Part shown: positions 18,434 through 26,898 of the stretch, piece after piece | Layout: every line of letters begins with the position of its first letter | Position numbering within the stretch: the first letter of the stretch is position 1 | Program-made: the position numbers and the translations under genes | Notes under the pieces: generated by a model | What the model was told of the DNA's origin: nothing | The model's input: only the letters and a program-made list of their open reading frames with translations | Databases searched by the model: none | Source of the DNA: Pelomonas sp. Root1444 | Lineage (GTDB): Bacteria; Pseudomonadota; Gammaproteobacteria; Burkholderiales; Burkholderiaceae_C | Direction of reading: 5' to 3' | DNA length: 64,000 bases | NCBI RefSeq assembly: GCF_001426885.1 | Contig: NZ_LMFP01000013.1 | Location: forward strand, 360,659 to 424,658

Positions 18434-19420
18434 ATGGACCGCACCGAACGCTTCTACAAGATCGAGCACCTGATCCGCACCCGCGGCTGTGTGTCGTTTG
18501 CCGACCTGATCGAGGCCTTGGAGGTGTCGCCTGCCACGCTGAAGCGCGACCTGGCCTATCTGCGCGAGCGGCTGGACGCTCCCATCGAGTACGACGCCGG
18601 TGCCAACGGCTACCGCTTCGGCCAGCAGTGGCGTGGCGGCAAGCACGAGCTGCCGGGGGTGTGGTTCAACGAGGCGGAACTGCATGCGCTGCTCACCATG
18701 CAGCAGATGCTGGCCGGCCTGGACGAGCAGGGCGTCGTCGGCCGCCACCTGCAGCCGATGTTCGACAAGATCACTGGCATGCTGGGCGTGGACCAGGGCG
18801 AGGCGCAGGAGTTGCGCCGCCGCGTCAAGCTGATCGGCACGGCGCGGCGGCGCATCGCCAGCGACAGCTTCGAGACCGTCGGCAGCGCCGTCGTCAAGCG
18901 CAAGCGCCTGGCCATCCGCTACCGCAAGAAGTCCGGCGCCGGCGAGGTCAGCGAGCGTGAGTTGTCGCCACAGCGGCTGGTGCATCACCGTCATGCCTGG
19001 TACCTGGATGCCTTTTGCCACCAGAGCGAGGGCCTGCGACGCTTTGCGCTGGACGGCATTGAGGCCGCGACGATGCTGGACGTACCCGCGCAGGCCCTGG
19101 CGCTGGACGTGCTGGAGGCCGAGCTGGATCGCGGCTACGGCATCTTTGCCGGCGGCACGCCGCGCGAGGCCGAGCTGCTGTTCAGCCCGGAGGCGGCGGC
19201 CTGGGTGTCGCGCGAGGAATGGCATCCGGCGCAGCGCAGCGAGTTCCTGCCCGATGGCCGCTGGCGCTTGCAGCTGCCGTATGTGGATGACACCGAACTG
19301 TTGATGGACCTGCTGCGCCACGCCGGCCAGGTTGAGGTCGTCGCGCCGGCGGCGTTGCGCGAGGCGTTTGCCGCGCGGCTGCGGCAGGCCGCCAAATCCC
19401 TAGATGTCGGGCAGGCATGA
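18434..19420 (+). CDS. WYL-domain transcriptional regulator (DeoR-like HTH)
   Basis: 328 residues. The N-terminal winged helix (about 5-55) reads FYKIEHLIRTRGCVSFADL then SPATLKRDLAYLRERL. A central WYL domain (about 150-220) contains LSPQRLVHHRHAWYLDAFC, and the C-terminal WCX region is about 240-320. WYL proteins bind nucleic acid or nucleotides and often control defence or DNA-damage genes. The divergent partner is the HNH-like protein, which is the obvious target candidate. No frameshift or missing domain is seen. Confidence 0.88.
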   Translation: MDRTERFYKIEHLIRTRGCVSFADLIEALEVSPATLKRDLAYLRERLDAPIEYDAGANGYRFGQQWRGGKHELPGVWFNEAELHALLTMQQMLAGLDEQGVVGRHLQPMFDKITGMLGVDQGEAQELRRRVKLIGTARRRIASDSFETVGSAVVKRKRLAIRYRKKSGAGEVSERELSPQRLVHHRHAWYLDAFCHQSEGLRRFALDGIEAATMLDVPAQALALDVLEAELDRGYGIFAGGTPREAELLFSPEAAAWVSREEWHPAQRSEFLPDGRWRLQLPYVDDTELLMDLLRHAGQVEVVAPAALREAFAARLRQAAKSLDVGQA

Positions 19421-19484
19421 CGGGACCGCGCAGCGCAAAGGGGGTAGGCTGGCCGCGTGTATCCCCTTGATCGAGGAGCTGGCG

Positions 19485-19793
19485 ATGAGTGACGCAACCC
19501 AGGCAAAGGAAAAGTTGGCGGCGGACTTTCGTGCCGTGATGGACGACATCGATGCGCTGATGACGGCCACGACCAACAAGGCGGATGGCGAGGCCAAGGC
19601 CTTGCGCTCGCGCATCCGCGACCGGCTCGATGGCGCGAAGGACAAGCTGCTGGATGCCCAGCATGAAACCGTGCAGCGCGCCAAGGAAGCCGCGACGGCC
19701 ACCGACGACTACGTGCACGCCAACCCGTGGCAGGCCATCGGCGCGGCGGCCGCGGTAGGGCTGGCCCTGGGCGTGCTGATCGGCCGCCGTTGA
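19485..19793 (+). CDS. DUF883 / ElaB-YqjD-family inner-membrane protein
   Basis: 102 residues. A long amphipathic helical region (Lys/Ala/Asp-rich, about 1-75) is followed by NPWQAIGAAAAVGLALGVLIGRR, the C-terminal membrane anchor typical of YqjD/ElaB. In E. coli such proteins tether stationary-phase ribosomes to the membrane. A GAGGAGCT ribosome-binding site fixes the ATG. Expression in stationary phase is expected from the family; no sigma-S promoter could be verified by eye. Confidence 0.88.
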   Translation: MSDATQAKEKLAADFRAVMDDIDALMTATTNKADGEAKALRSRIRDRLDGAKDKLLDAQHETVQRAKEAATATDDYVHANPWQAIGAAAAVGLALGVLIGRR

Positions 19794-19831
19794 GCCCTGC
19801 GGGGCATTTCAGCGAGGCCAAGGAGCCCGTT

Positions 19832-20413
19832 TCAGTCTTCGGCGTCCAGCCTCTTCATGCGCTCGCTCTGCCAATAGACATCGTCACCGCCCAGCCCGTC
19901 GAGGTTGGCGCGGTTCAGCACGCGGCTCAGCACGAAGAGCAGGTCGGACAGTCGGTTCAGGTACTGGCGCGGTGCGGCGCGGATGGCCTCCGTGCCGGCC
20001 AGCGTGATGACCGTGCGCTCGGCGCGCCGGGCGATGGTGCGGCAGACATGGGCGATGGCCGCGCTGCGCGTGCCGGCCGGCAGGATGAACTCCTTCAGCC
20101 GCGGCAGATGCTCGTTGTGGTGGGCGAGCGCCTCGTCCAGGCGCAGCACGGCGGCGTCCTTCAGCAGCTCGCCGCCGGGCCAGGACAGCTCGCCGCCGAG
20201 GTTGAAGAGCTCGTGCTGGATGGTGACCAGCAGTTCGCGGACGTCGCCGGGCAGCGGCTCGGCCAGCAGCAGCCCGAGGTTGGAATTGAGCTCGTCGACA
20301 TCGCCCATGGCCTGCACGCGCAGGTGATCCTTGGGGACGCGGCTGCCGTCCGACAGGCCGGTGGTGCCGTCGTCGCCGGTGCGGGTGGCGATCTGTGAGA
20401 GTCTGTTGCCCAT
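19832..20413 (-). CDS. PduO-type cob(I)alamin adenosyltransferase
   Basis: 193 residues. The enzyme adenosylates cob(I)alamin from ATP to make coenzyme B12. Family motifs are the N-terminal ATP site TRTGDDGTTGLSDGSRVPKD, GDVDELNS, the central AAIAHVCRTIARRAER and the C-terminal YLNRLSDLLFVLSRVLN. Length and motif order are complete. No other cobalamin genes lie nearby; it is the first gene upstream of a tiny membrane protein in the same direction. Confidence 0.93.
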   Translation of the reverse strand: MGNRLSQIATRTGDDGTTGLSDGSRVPKDHLRVQAMGDVDELNSNLGLLLAEPLPGDVRELLVTIQHELFNLGGELSWPGGELLKDAAVLRLDEALAHHNEHLPRLKEFILPAGTRSAAIAHVCRTIARRAERTVITLAGTEAIRAAPRQYLNRLSDLLFVLSRVLNRANLDGLGGDDVYWQSERMKRLDAED

Positions 20414-20456
20414 GAGCAGCTTTGCGTGGCGGTGAGGCCCGCATTGTGCTCAGGGA

Positions 20457-20633
20457 TCAGGACTCGCCCAGGGGGTCATGCTCGGCCATTTTGGGCGGTG
20501 GCGGCTGGTCGGGCCGTGGCGTGCCGATGAAGAGCTCGCGCCAGCGCGCGGCAAACATGTCGAAGCGCACGGCGCCGAGCACGATCAGCACGGCGGCGGC
20601 AATCAACACCAGCCAGGTCAGGGTCGGGTCCAT
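20457..20633 (-). CDS. Small single-pass membrane protein
   Basis: 58 residues with one N-terminal transmembrane helix (LVLIAAAVLIVLGAVRFDMF) and a Pro-rich polar tail ending in PPPPKMAEHDPLGES. GGGAG precedes the ATG at 20633; a longer frame upstream has no ribosome-binding site. It is 43 bp upstream of the cobalamin adenosyltransferase gene in the same direction. The function is unknown; I do not recognise a named family. Confidence 0.55.
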   Translation of the reverse strand: MDPTLTWLVLIAAAVLIVLGAVRFDMFAARWRELFIGTPRPDQPPPPKMAEHDPLGES

Positions 20634-20721
20634 ACAGGTCTCCCGGGGTCGCTGTGAGGCGATCCTGTCACCATGCACGGGTCACTGCAAGACAATCTTG
20701 ATCCGCCCCGTGGAGCCGCCC

Positions 20722-22131
20722 ATGAACGCGCCCGATCACCACTTCCCGCCCGCCCTCCCGCTGCCAACCGAAATGCTGGATGCGCTGCGCGCCGCATTCG
20801 CCGAGCGTTGCTCGACGGCACTGGCCGTGCGCGAGCAGCATGGCCGCGATGAATCCGTCTTCGACGTGCCGCCGCCGCAGGCGGTGGTCTTCGCCGAGAG
20901 CGAGGCGGAGGTCGCGCGCGTGGTGGCCTTGTGCGCGCAACACCGCGTGCCGGTCATCCCCTATGGCGCGGGCTCGTCGCTGGAAGGCCATCTGCTGGCC
21001 GTACGGGGCGGCATCAGCCTGGACGTGTCGCGCATGAACGGCATCCTGCGCATCGACGCCGAGGACCTGACGGTCACCGTGCAGCCCGGCGTCACGCGCA
21101 AGGCGCTGAACGAGGCACTGAAGCACGAGGGCCTGTTCTTCCCGATCGACCCGGGCGCCGACGCGAGCCTGGGCGGCATGGCCGCCACGCGGGCCAGCGG
21201 TACGAACGCCGTGCGCTACGGCACGATGCGCGAGAACGTGCTGGGGCTGCGCTTCGTGAGCGCGAACGGCGAAGTCGTGCGGACCGGCTCGCGCGCGAAG
21301 AAGAGCAGTGCCGGCTACGACCTGACGCGCCTGCTGATCGGCAGTGAAGGCACGCTGGGCGTCATCACCGAGCTGACGGTCAAGGTGCACCCGCTGCCCG
21401 AGGCCGTGTCGGCGGCGGTCTGCTTCTTCCCCAGCATCGACGCGGCGGTGCGCACGGCGATGCAAGTCATCCAGATCGGCGTGCCCATCGCCCGCTGTGA
21501 GCTGCTGGACGCGAACGCCATCCGCGCGGTCAACGCACATGACAAGTTAGGCCTGACGGAAGCACCCATGCTGCTGATGGAGTTCCACGGCAGCGAGGCC
21601 GGCGTGGCCGAGCAGGCGGCGGCCGTGCAGGAGCTTGCGGCGGATCATGGCGGCGAAGCCTTCGAATGGGCCACCACGCCGGAGGCTCGCACACGGCTGT
21701 GGACGGCGCGCCACCATGCCTACCTGTCCGGCCTGCAGATGCGCCCCGGCTGCCGCGCGGTGACGACGGACACCTGCGTGCCCATCTCGCGGCTGGCCGA
21801 GAACATCAATGCGTCCATCGCCGAGGTGGAGGCCGCCGGCCTGCCCTACTTCATTGTGGGCCATGTGGGCGACGGCAACTTCCACATGGCCTACCTGCTG
21901 GACCCGGCCCAGCCCGAGGAACTGGCGACGGCCGAGCGGCTGAGCGCGCAGATGGTGGCGCGGGCAATTGCACTCGAAGGCACCTGCACGGGCGAGCACG
22001 GGATCGGCTTGCACAAGCAGGGGTTCCTGCGCGACGAGACCGGCGACGAGGCGGTGGCGGTGATGCGCGCGGTGAAGGCGGCGATGGACCCGTTGGGGAT
22101 ACTGAATCCCGGCAAGATCTTTGTGAACTGA
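20722..22131 (+). CDS. FAD-linked D-2-hydroxyacid (D-lactate) dehydrogenase, GlcD/Dld type
   Basis: 469 residues. The PP-loop FAD-binding domain contains VIPYGAGSSLEGHLL and DPGADASLGGMAATRASGTNAVRYGTM. The C-terminal cap has VGHVGDGNFHMAY and CTGEHGIGLHKQGFL and ends LNPGKIFVN. These are standard for FAD-binding oxidases of the GlcD/D-lactate dehydrogenase family that pass electrons to cytochrome c or quinone. The ATG with TGGAG upstream is used; a much longer upstream frame is non-coding. A VOC-family gene follows 14 bp later and may be co-transcribed. Confidence 0.9.
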   Translation: MNAPDHHFPPALPLPTEMLDALRAAFAERCSTALAVREQHGRDESVFDVPPPQAVVFAESEAEVARVVALCAQHRVPVIPYGAGSSLEGHLLAVRGGISLDVSRMNGILRIDAEDLTVTVQPGVTRKALNEALKHEGLFFPIDPGADASLGGMAATRASGTNAVRYGTMRENVLGLRFVSANGEVVRTGSRAKKSSAGYDLTRLLIGSEGTLGVITELTVKVHPLPEAVSAAVCFFPSIDAAVRTAMQVIQIGVPIARCELLDANAIRAVNAHDKLGLTEAPMLLMEFHGSEAGVAEQAAAVQELAADHGGEAFEWATTPEARTRLWTARHHAYLSGLQMRPGCRAVTTDTCVPISRLAENINASIAEVEAAGLPYFIVGHVGDGNFHMAYLLDPAQPEELATAERLSAQMVARAIALEGTCTGEHGIGLHKQGFLRDETGDEAVAVMRAVKAAMDPLGILNPGKIFVN

Positions 22132-22145
22132 AAGAAGGAAACAGC

Positions 22146-22538
22146 GTGTTCAACCACATCATGGTCGGCAGCAACGACATCGAACGCAGCAAGCGCTTCT
22201 ACGACGCGGTGCTGGCCGTGCTGGGCGCACCGGCGGGCTTTCCCAACACGGCGCCGTCCGGCCACCAGCGGGTGTTCTACCGCCATGCGGGCAACAGCTT
22301 CGGCATCAGCCAGCCCATCAACGGCGAGCCGGCCTGCCATGCGAACGGTGGCACGATCGGCTTCAAGTGCGAATCGGCCGAGCAGGTGAAGGCGTTCCAT
22401 GACGCGGCCGTGGCGCATGGCGGCCAGTCCATCGAAGAGCCGCCGGGCCTGCGCGATGGTTCCCTGGGCCCGATGCACCTGGCCTATGTACGCGACCCCG
22501 ACGGCAACAAGCTGTGCGCGGTCTACCGCGTCAAGTAG
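22146..22538 (+). CDS. VOC/glyoxalase-superfamily protein
   Basis: 130 residues starting with GTG after AGAAGGAAA. The paired beta-alpha-beta-beta-beta motifs are visible: FNHIMVGSNDIERSKRFYDAVLAVLG at the N-terminus and MHLAYVRDPDGNKLCAVYR at the C-terminus, with metal ligands H4 and a C-terminal Glu position replaced by Cys. It resembles bleomycin-resistance/glyoxalase-like proteins of unknown substrate. It follows the D-2-hydroxyacid dehydrogenase gene closely, so a role in 2-oxo or methylglyoxal-type metabolism is possible. Confidence 0.85.
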   Translation: MFNHIMVGSNDIERSKRFYDAVLAVLGAPAGFPNTAPSGHQRVFYRHAGNSFGISQPINGEPACHANGGTIGFKCESAEQVKAFHDAAVAHGGQSIEEPPGLRDGSLGPMHLAYVRDPDGNKLCAVYRVK

Positions 22539-22547
22539 CCCATGAAA

Positions 22548-22569
22548 AACGCCGCCCGAGGGCGGCGTT
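22548..22569. terminator. Terminator between VOC gene and TonB receptor
   Basis: AACGCCGCCC-GA-GGGCGGCGTT is a 10-bp perfect stem. On the minus strand it is followed by TTTTTC, 22 bp after the receptor stop, so it mainly terminates the receptor gene; it can also close the plus-strand genes. Confidence 0.75.
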
Positions 22570-22590
22570 CCTGTCGTCGGCAGACGGTCT

Positions 22591-24810
22591 TCAGAACATC
22601 GCCTTGAACTGCACGCCGTACGTGCGCGGGTCGTTGATGAAGCCGGTCAGGTTGTTGAAGTCGATGCCACCCGTGACGCGGACCTGGTTGGTCAGGTTGC
22701 GCACGAAGCCGGCGGCCTCGTACTTGCCGTTGCCCCAGATGTAGCCCGCGCGCAGGCCGCCTTCGGTCAGGCTCTTGCCGGTGAACTCGGTGGCCTCGTA
22801 CAGGAAGAAGTTGACCTTGGAGCGGTACGCCCAGTCGGTGTAGACGTAGACCTCGTCGCCGCTGGCCAGCGGGATGCTGTAGCGGGCGGTCAGGTTGGCC
22901 GTCCACTTGGGCGCGTTGGGCAGCGGGTTGCCGTCCACCATCGCGTTGCCGTTGACGATGGGGTCCAGCACCGTCGGGTAGGTCCTGGGCTGTCCGAACG
23001 GCGCCGTGTTGAGCGAGCCGCCCGGCGGCACGCCGAGGCCGGCGTCCTTGATCTTCGTGTTGTTCAGCGAGCCGCCGAACGTGACCAGGAAGTCCGGCGT
23101 GATCAGCGCTTCCAGGTTCAGTTCGGCACCGCTGCCGGTGGCCTTCTGCGCGTTGAGCAGGCGGGTGGCGTTGTTGCTGCCGCCGACCGCGGTGAGCTGC
23201 AGGTCCTTGACGGTGTAGGTGAACAGCGAGCCCGACAGGCGCAGCGTGCGCTTGAGCAGTTCGCTCTTGAAGCCGATCTCGTAGGAGTTCACGCTCTCCG
23301 GGCCGGCTTGCGACTGGCCCGCGAAGGCCGATGCGTTCTGCATGGACGACGCGCGGAAGCCGTTGGCATAGCGCGCGTAGAGGTTGGTCGTCGCGTCCAG
23401 CTTGTAGGTGGCGGACAGGTCGCCGCTCCACTTGCCGTCGTCCGTGCTGGCGGTGGTGCCAGCGGAGGTGTTGAACCCGCCGGAGCCGGCGTGGGTCGTG
23501 GACAGGTCCTTCTTGTCCTTCGTGTAGCGCAGGCCGCCGCGCAGCGTGATGTCCTTGCTGACGGCGTAGTTCACCGAACCGAACGCAGCCCAGGCCTTGT
23601 TGGTCTGCGCGGTGTAGATGTGATCGACGTCGGCGTGGGTCGTCGTGTCGTAGCCGATGTTGTCTATCGTGTACTTCTCGTCGAAGGCATACATGCCGGC
23701 CTGCCAGCTCAGCGGGCTGCTGGTGTTGGACTCCAGGCGGACTTCCTGCGTCAGCTGGCGGTGGCCGTTCATGCCGCTGCCGGTCTCGGACTGGAAGGGG
23801 ATGCCGGGCGCGCCCGGCACGCCGCCGTCGATGTCGCCGCGCGACAGCGGCTTCACGTGCTCGTAGCCGGTGATCGAGTAGATGTTGACGCCGTCCAGCG
23901 ACCACTTCAGGCGCAGGCTGCCGCCGCTCTGCTTCAACGTCTGCGCGTTGACGCCGTTGAAGGCGACGGTGTCGTTGCTGAAGCCGTCGGCCAGGTCGTT
24001 CGTGCCACGCTTGATGGCGTTGGCACGGAACAGGCGCGGGCTGCCGTCCAGGTCACGGAAGTGCACATTGGCCAGCGCGCTGAACTGCTTGTGCGGCTCG
24101 TACAGCACCTGGGCGCGCACGGCGCTGTCGCGGTAGCCTTCGGTCTTGGGCGTGGCGGCGTTGGCAGCCGTGTTGTCCACCCAGTCGCTGCGGCGCTGGG
24201 TCTGCGCGGAGATGCGGGCGGCCCAGTCGTCGGACAGTGGCAGGTTGGCGGCACCTTCGAGGTTGAGGGTGCCGAAGTTGCCGATGGTGGCGCTGACGTA
24301 GCCGTCCCGCTTCTGGCTCGGCTTGACGGAGTCGAACTTGACGACGCCGGCCGGCGTGTTGCGGCCGAACAGCGTGCCCTGGGGGCCGGCCACCACTTCC
24401 ACCGCGGCGGTGTCGAAGATGGGGAAGCCCTTCAGGATGGGGTTCTCCTGGATCACGTCGTCGACGATGACGCTGACGGGTTGCGAGGCGTTGAGACGGA
24501 AGTCGGTGTTGCCGTAGCCGCGGATGTAGAAGCGCGGGAAGGCGCGGCCGAAGCTGGACTCGATGTTCAGGCTGGGCACGCGGCCGGACAGGAAGCGCAG
24601 GTCCTGGCCGCCGGAGGCCAGCACGTCGAGCCGCTCGCCGCTGATCTTGGAGACGGCGTTCGGCACGTCCTTGATGTTCTCGGCACGGCGCTCGGCCGTG
24701 ATGACGACGGTTTCGAGCTGGCTGCGGTCTTTGGCCGGCGTTTCTTGGGCCAGGGCAGGCAGGGCGGTGCTCAGGGCGAGGGCCAGGAGGCTGAGGCGCG
24801 GTACGTTCAT
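22591..24810 (-). CDS. TonB-dependent outer membrane receptor
   Basis: 739 residues. A signal peptide (MNVPRLSLLALALSTALPALAQ) is followed by the TonB box ETVVITA and the plug domain with VSVIVDDVIQENPILKGF and VVAGPQGTLFGRNTPAGVV. A 22-strand barrel ends in FKAMF with terminal Phe. The plug lacks a FecA-type N-terminal signalling domain. QGTLFGRNT is frequent in receptors for carbohydrates or aromatic/plant compounds as well as siderophores, so the ligand is open. The ATG at 24810 begins a clean signal peptide; GGAG lies 12 bp upstream. It is divergent from the beta-lactamase gene across 290 bp in which I see no further gene. Confidence 0.9.
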   Translation of the reverse strand: MNVPRLSLLALALSTALPALAQETPAKDRSQLETVVITAERRAENIKDVPNAVSKISGERLDVLASGGQDLRFLSGRVPSLNIESSFGRAFPRFYIRGYGNTDFRLNASQPVSVIVDDVIQENPILKGFPIFDTAAVEVVAGPQGTLFGRNTPAGVVKFDSVKPSQKRDGYVSATIGNFGTLNLEGAANLPLSDDWAARISAQTQRRSDWVDNTAANAATPKTEGYRDSAVRAQVLYEPHKQFSALANVHFRDLDGSPRLFRANAIKRGTNDLADGFSNDTVAFNGVNAQTLKQSGGSLRLKWSLDGVNIYSITGYEHVKPLSRGDIDGGVPGAPGIPFQSETGSGMNGHRQLTQEVRLESNTSSPLSWQAGMYAFDEKYTIDNIGYDTTTHADVDHIYTAQTNKAWAAFGSVNYAVSKDITLRGGLRYTKDKKDLSTTHAGSGGFNTSAGTTASTDDGKWSGDLSATYKLDATTNLYARYANGFRASSMQNASAFAGQSQAGPESVNSYEIGFKSELLKRTLRLSGSLFTYTVKDLQLTAVGGSNNATRLLNAQKATGSGAELNLEALITPDFLVTFGGSLNNTKIKDAGLGVPPGGSLNTAPFGQPRTYPTVLDPIVNGNAMVDGNPLPNAPKWTANLTARYSIPLASGDEVYVYTDWAYRSKVNFFLYEATEFTGKSLTEGGLRAGYIWGNGKYEAAGFVRNLTNQVRVTGGIDFNNLTGFINDPRTYGVQFKAMF

Positions 24811-25100
24811 CAAACAACGACTCCAGAAAGAAAAACGGCCCCCATTGCAGGGCCGGCGGCGATTGTGCGGACCGCGCCGGGCCGCAACGGCGTTCGCGCC
24901 GGTGTTGTTGCGCAAGTCTGACGGGATGGTCAGTTTCTAGACGGGCGCCCCTGGTGCGGCTGCACCAGCCCTGAGGCGGCGCGCACCAGAACGCGGCATG
25001 CCGCGTCGGTCGAAAGCGCGCGGCCTTCTCGCTTGTCCGCCGGGTGACGCGGCCCCGCTGGGCGCATGCCGCCAGCAACGATGACCGCAGAATGGCGCGC

Positions 25101-25973
25101 ATGATGCAACGTCGTTCTTCCCTCACCCTGCTCGCCGGGCTCGCCGGCATGACGTGGACCACCGCCGCGCACGCCGGGCCGTCTGCCGGCTTTGCCGCGC
25201 TGGAGCGCCGCGTGGGCGGCCGGCTCGGCTTCTTCGCGCTGGACACCGGCAGCGGCCGCACGCTGGCGCACCGCGCCGACGAACGCTTTGCGACGGCGTC
25301 CACCTTCAAGATCCTCCTCGCCGCGCGCGTGGCCCACGGCGTGGACACCGGGCGCTGGCGCTGGGACGACGAAGTGCCGCTGCAGGCGAGCGACCGCGTG
25401 GCGCACGCCCCCGCGTTCGACCGCCTGCTGCCGCGCGGCCGTGCGACGCTGGCCGAGCTGGTGCAGGGCATCGTCGTCGAGAGCGACAACCCCTGCGCCA
25501 ACCTGCTGCTGCGCCGCTGTTGCGACGCGCCAGCGGGGCTGACGGCCTGGCTGCGCGAGCAAGGCGACACCGTCACGCGGCTGGACCGCTGGGAGCTGGC
25601 GCTGAACGAGAACGCGCCCGGCGACCCGCGCGACACCAGCACGCCGCGCGCGTTCGCCACCACGCTGCAGCACCTGCTGCTGGGCCGTGGCCTCAAGCGG
25701 GCCAGCCAGGCACGGCTGTGGGCCGACATGCAGGCCTCGCGCACGGGCCTGGAGCGCCTGCGCGCCGGCGTGCCCGGTGCGGACTGGCGGGTGCTGGACA
25801 AGACCGGCACCGGCAACCGCGGCGCCGTCAACGACGTGGCGCTGGTCTTCCCGCCGCACGGCCGCGCGCCCTGGGTGGTCGCGGCCTTCCAGTCGGGCTC
25901 GGGGGCGCCCACCGACGACTTGTCGGCCGTGCACGCGGACGTGATGCGACGGCTCGTCCAGACCTGGGCCTGA
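25101..25973 (+). CDS. Class A beta-lactamase
   Basis: 290 residues with a signal peptide ending AHA. All class A landmarks are present: STFK (S67/K70, nucleophile and base), SDN (128-130), an omega loop RLDRWELALN with the deacylating Glu (165), and KTG (234-236). The mature size is normal. It hydrolyses penicillins and probably some cephalosporins in the periplasm; the spectrum cannot be read off. An adjacent AmpR/PenR-type LysR regulator, usual for related Burkholderia enzymes, is absent. Alternative ATGs lie 9 bp upstream and 3 bp downstream. The AraC-type gene begins 3 bp after the stop. Confidence 0.92.
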   Translation: MMQRRSSLTLLAGLAGMTWTTAAHAGPSAGFAALERRVGGRLGFFALDTGSGRTLAHRADERFATASTFKILLAARVAHGVDTGRWRWDDEVPLQASDRVAHAPAFDRLLPRGRATLAELVQGIVVESDNPCANLLLRRCCDAPAGLTAWLREQGDTVTRLDRWELALNENAPGDPRDTSTPRAFATTLQHLLLGRGLKRASQARLWADMQASRTGLERLRAGVPGADWRVLDKTGTGNRGAVNDVALVFPPHGRAPWVVAAFQSGSGAPTDDLSAVHADVMRRLVQTWA

Positions 25974-25975
25974 CC

Positions 25976-26875
25976 ATGGCCGACAACGCCAGCCGCCGGC
26001 AGTACGAGGCGCGCATGCACCGCGTGCAGGCCCACATCGACCGCCACTTGGACGCGCCGCTGGACCTGGAGGCGCTGGCCGCCGTCGCGCACTTCTCGCC
26101 CTACCATTTCCACCGCCTCTTCCTGGCCTGGACCGGCCAGACGCTGGGCGATTACCTGGCGCGCCGCCGGCTGGAAAAGGCGGCGCAACGGCTGCGCGGC
26201 CAGCCGGATTCCACCGTGCTGAGCATCGCGCTCAGCGTGGGCTACGGCTCTGCGGAGGCCTTCTCGCGCGCCTTCAAGGCGCGTTTCGGCCTGCCGCCTG
26301 CGCAATGGCGCAATCACGATCAGGCCGATAGCAATCTCGATCAAGCCGGCGCCGCGCCCGACGCGGAACATGGCCTCTTCCGCAACCCCGGCGAAGGAGA
26401 TCCCGTGAACGTCCGCCTCATCGACCGCTCCCCCGTGCGCATGGGCTATCTGCGCTACCAAGGCGCCTATGGCCCTGCCCTCGGCCGCTTCTGGGCCGAG
26501 ACCTTCAACCCCTGGCTGGCGACGCAGAACCTTGGGGCCGTGTCGCGCTTCGGCATCAGCCATGACGACCCCAGCCTCGTGCCACCCGAGCAATGCCGCT
26601 ACGACTGCGGCGTGGCCGTGCCGCCCGACTGGGTGCCCAACGGCGGCGCTCTCGTCACCGAGCTGCCCGGCGGCCGCTATGCCGCGCTGGACTTCGAAGG
26701 CACCGCCGCCGACATCGGCGCGGCCTGGCAGGCCATGATGGGCCGCTGGCTGCCCGGCAGCGGCCTGCAGCTGGATGCGCGGCCTTGCTTCGAGCACTAC
26801 GGGCCAGCGGCGAAGTTCGACTACCGCACCGGGGTGTTCGACTGCGAGCTGTGCATCCCCGTCGCGCCGCTGTGA
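25976..26875 (+). CDS. AraC-family regulator with GyrI-like ligand-binding domain
   Basis: 299 residues. The N-terminal double HTH (about 10-115) contains LEALAAVAHFSPYHFHRLF and LSIALSVGYGSAEAFSRAFKARFG. The C-terminal GyrI/SbmC-like domain (about 145-299) contains VRMGYLRYQGAYGPALGRFW and ends ELCIPV. This is the Rob/BmrR-like arrangement in which the domain binds hydrophobic drugs. It starts 3 bp after the beta-lactamase stop, so the two are co-transcribed. Whether it regulates the beta-lactamase or the downstream GyrI-like protein is inference. Confidence 0.88.
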   Translation: MADNASRRQYEARMHRVQAHIDRHLDAPLDLEALAAVAHFSPYHFHRLFLAWTGQTLGDYLARRRLEKAAQRLRGQPDSTVLSIALSVGYGSAEAFSRAFKARFGLPPAQWRNHDQADSNLDQAGAAPDAEHGLFRNPGEGDPVNVRLIDRSPVRMGYLRYQGAYGPALGRFWAETFNPWLATQNLGAVSRFGISHDDPSLVPPEQCRYDCGVAVPPDWVPNGGALVTELPGGRYAALDFEGTAADIGAAWQAMMGRWLPGSGLQLDARPCFEHYGPAAKFDYRTGVFDCELCIPVAPL

Positions 26876-26898
26876 CGACGGCTGCCGGCTTGGAAAGG

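Noticed and set aside
24053-26797. A 914-codon minus-strand frame across the beta-lactamase and AraC genes
   Set aside because: It runs against three well-supported genes and has no recognisable domain; the same holds for the long frames at 37776-40268 (minus) and 1123-3156 (plus).
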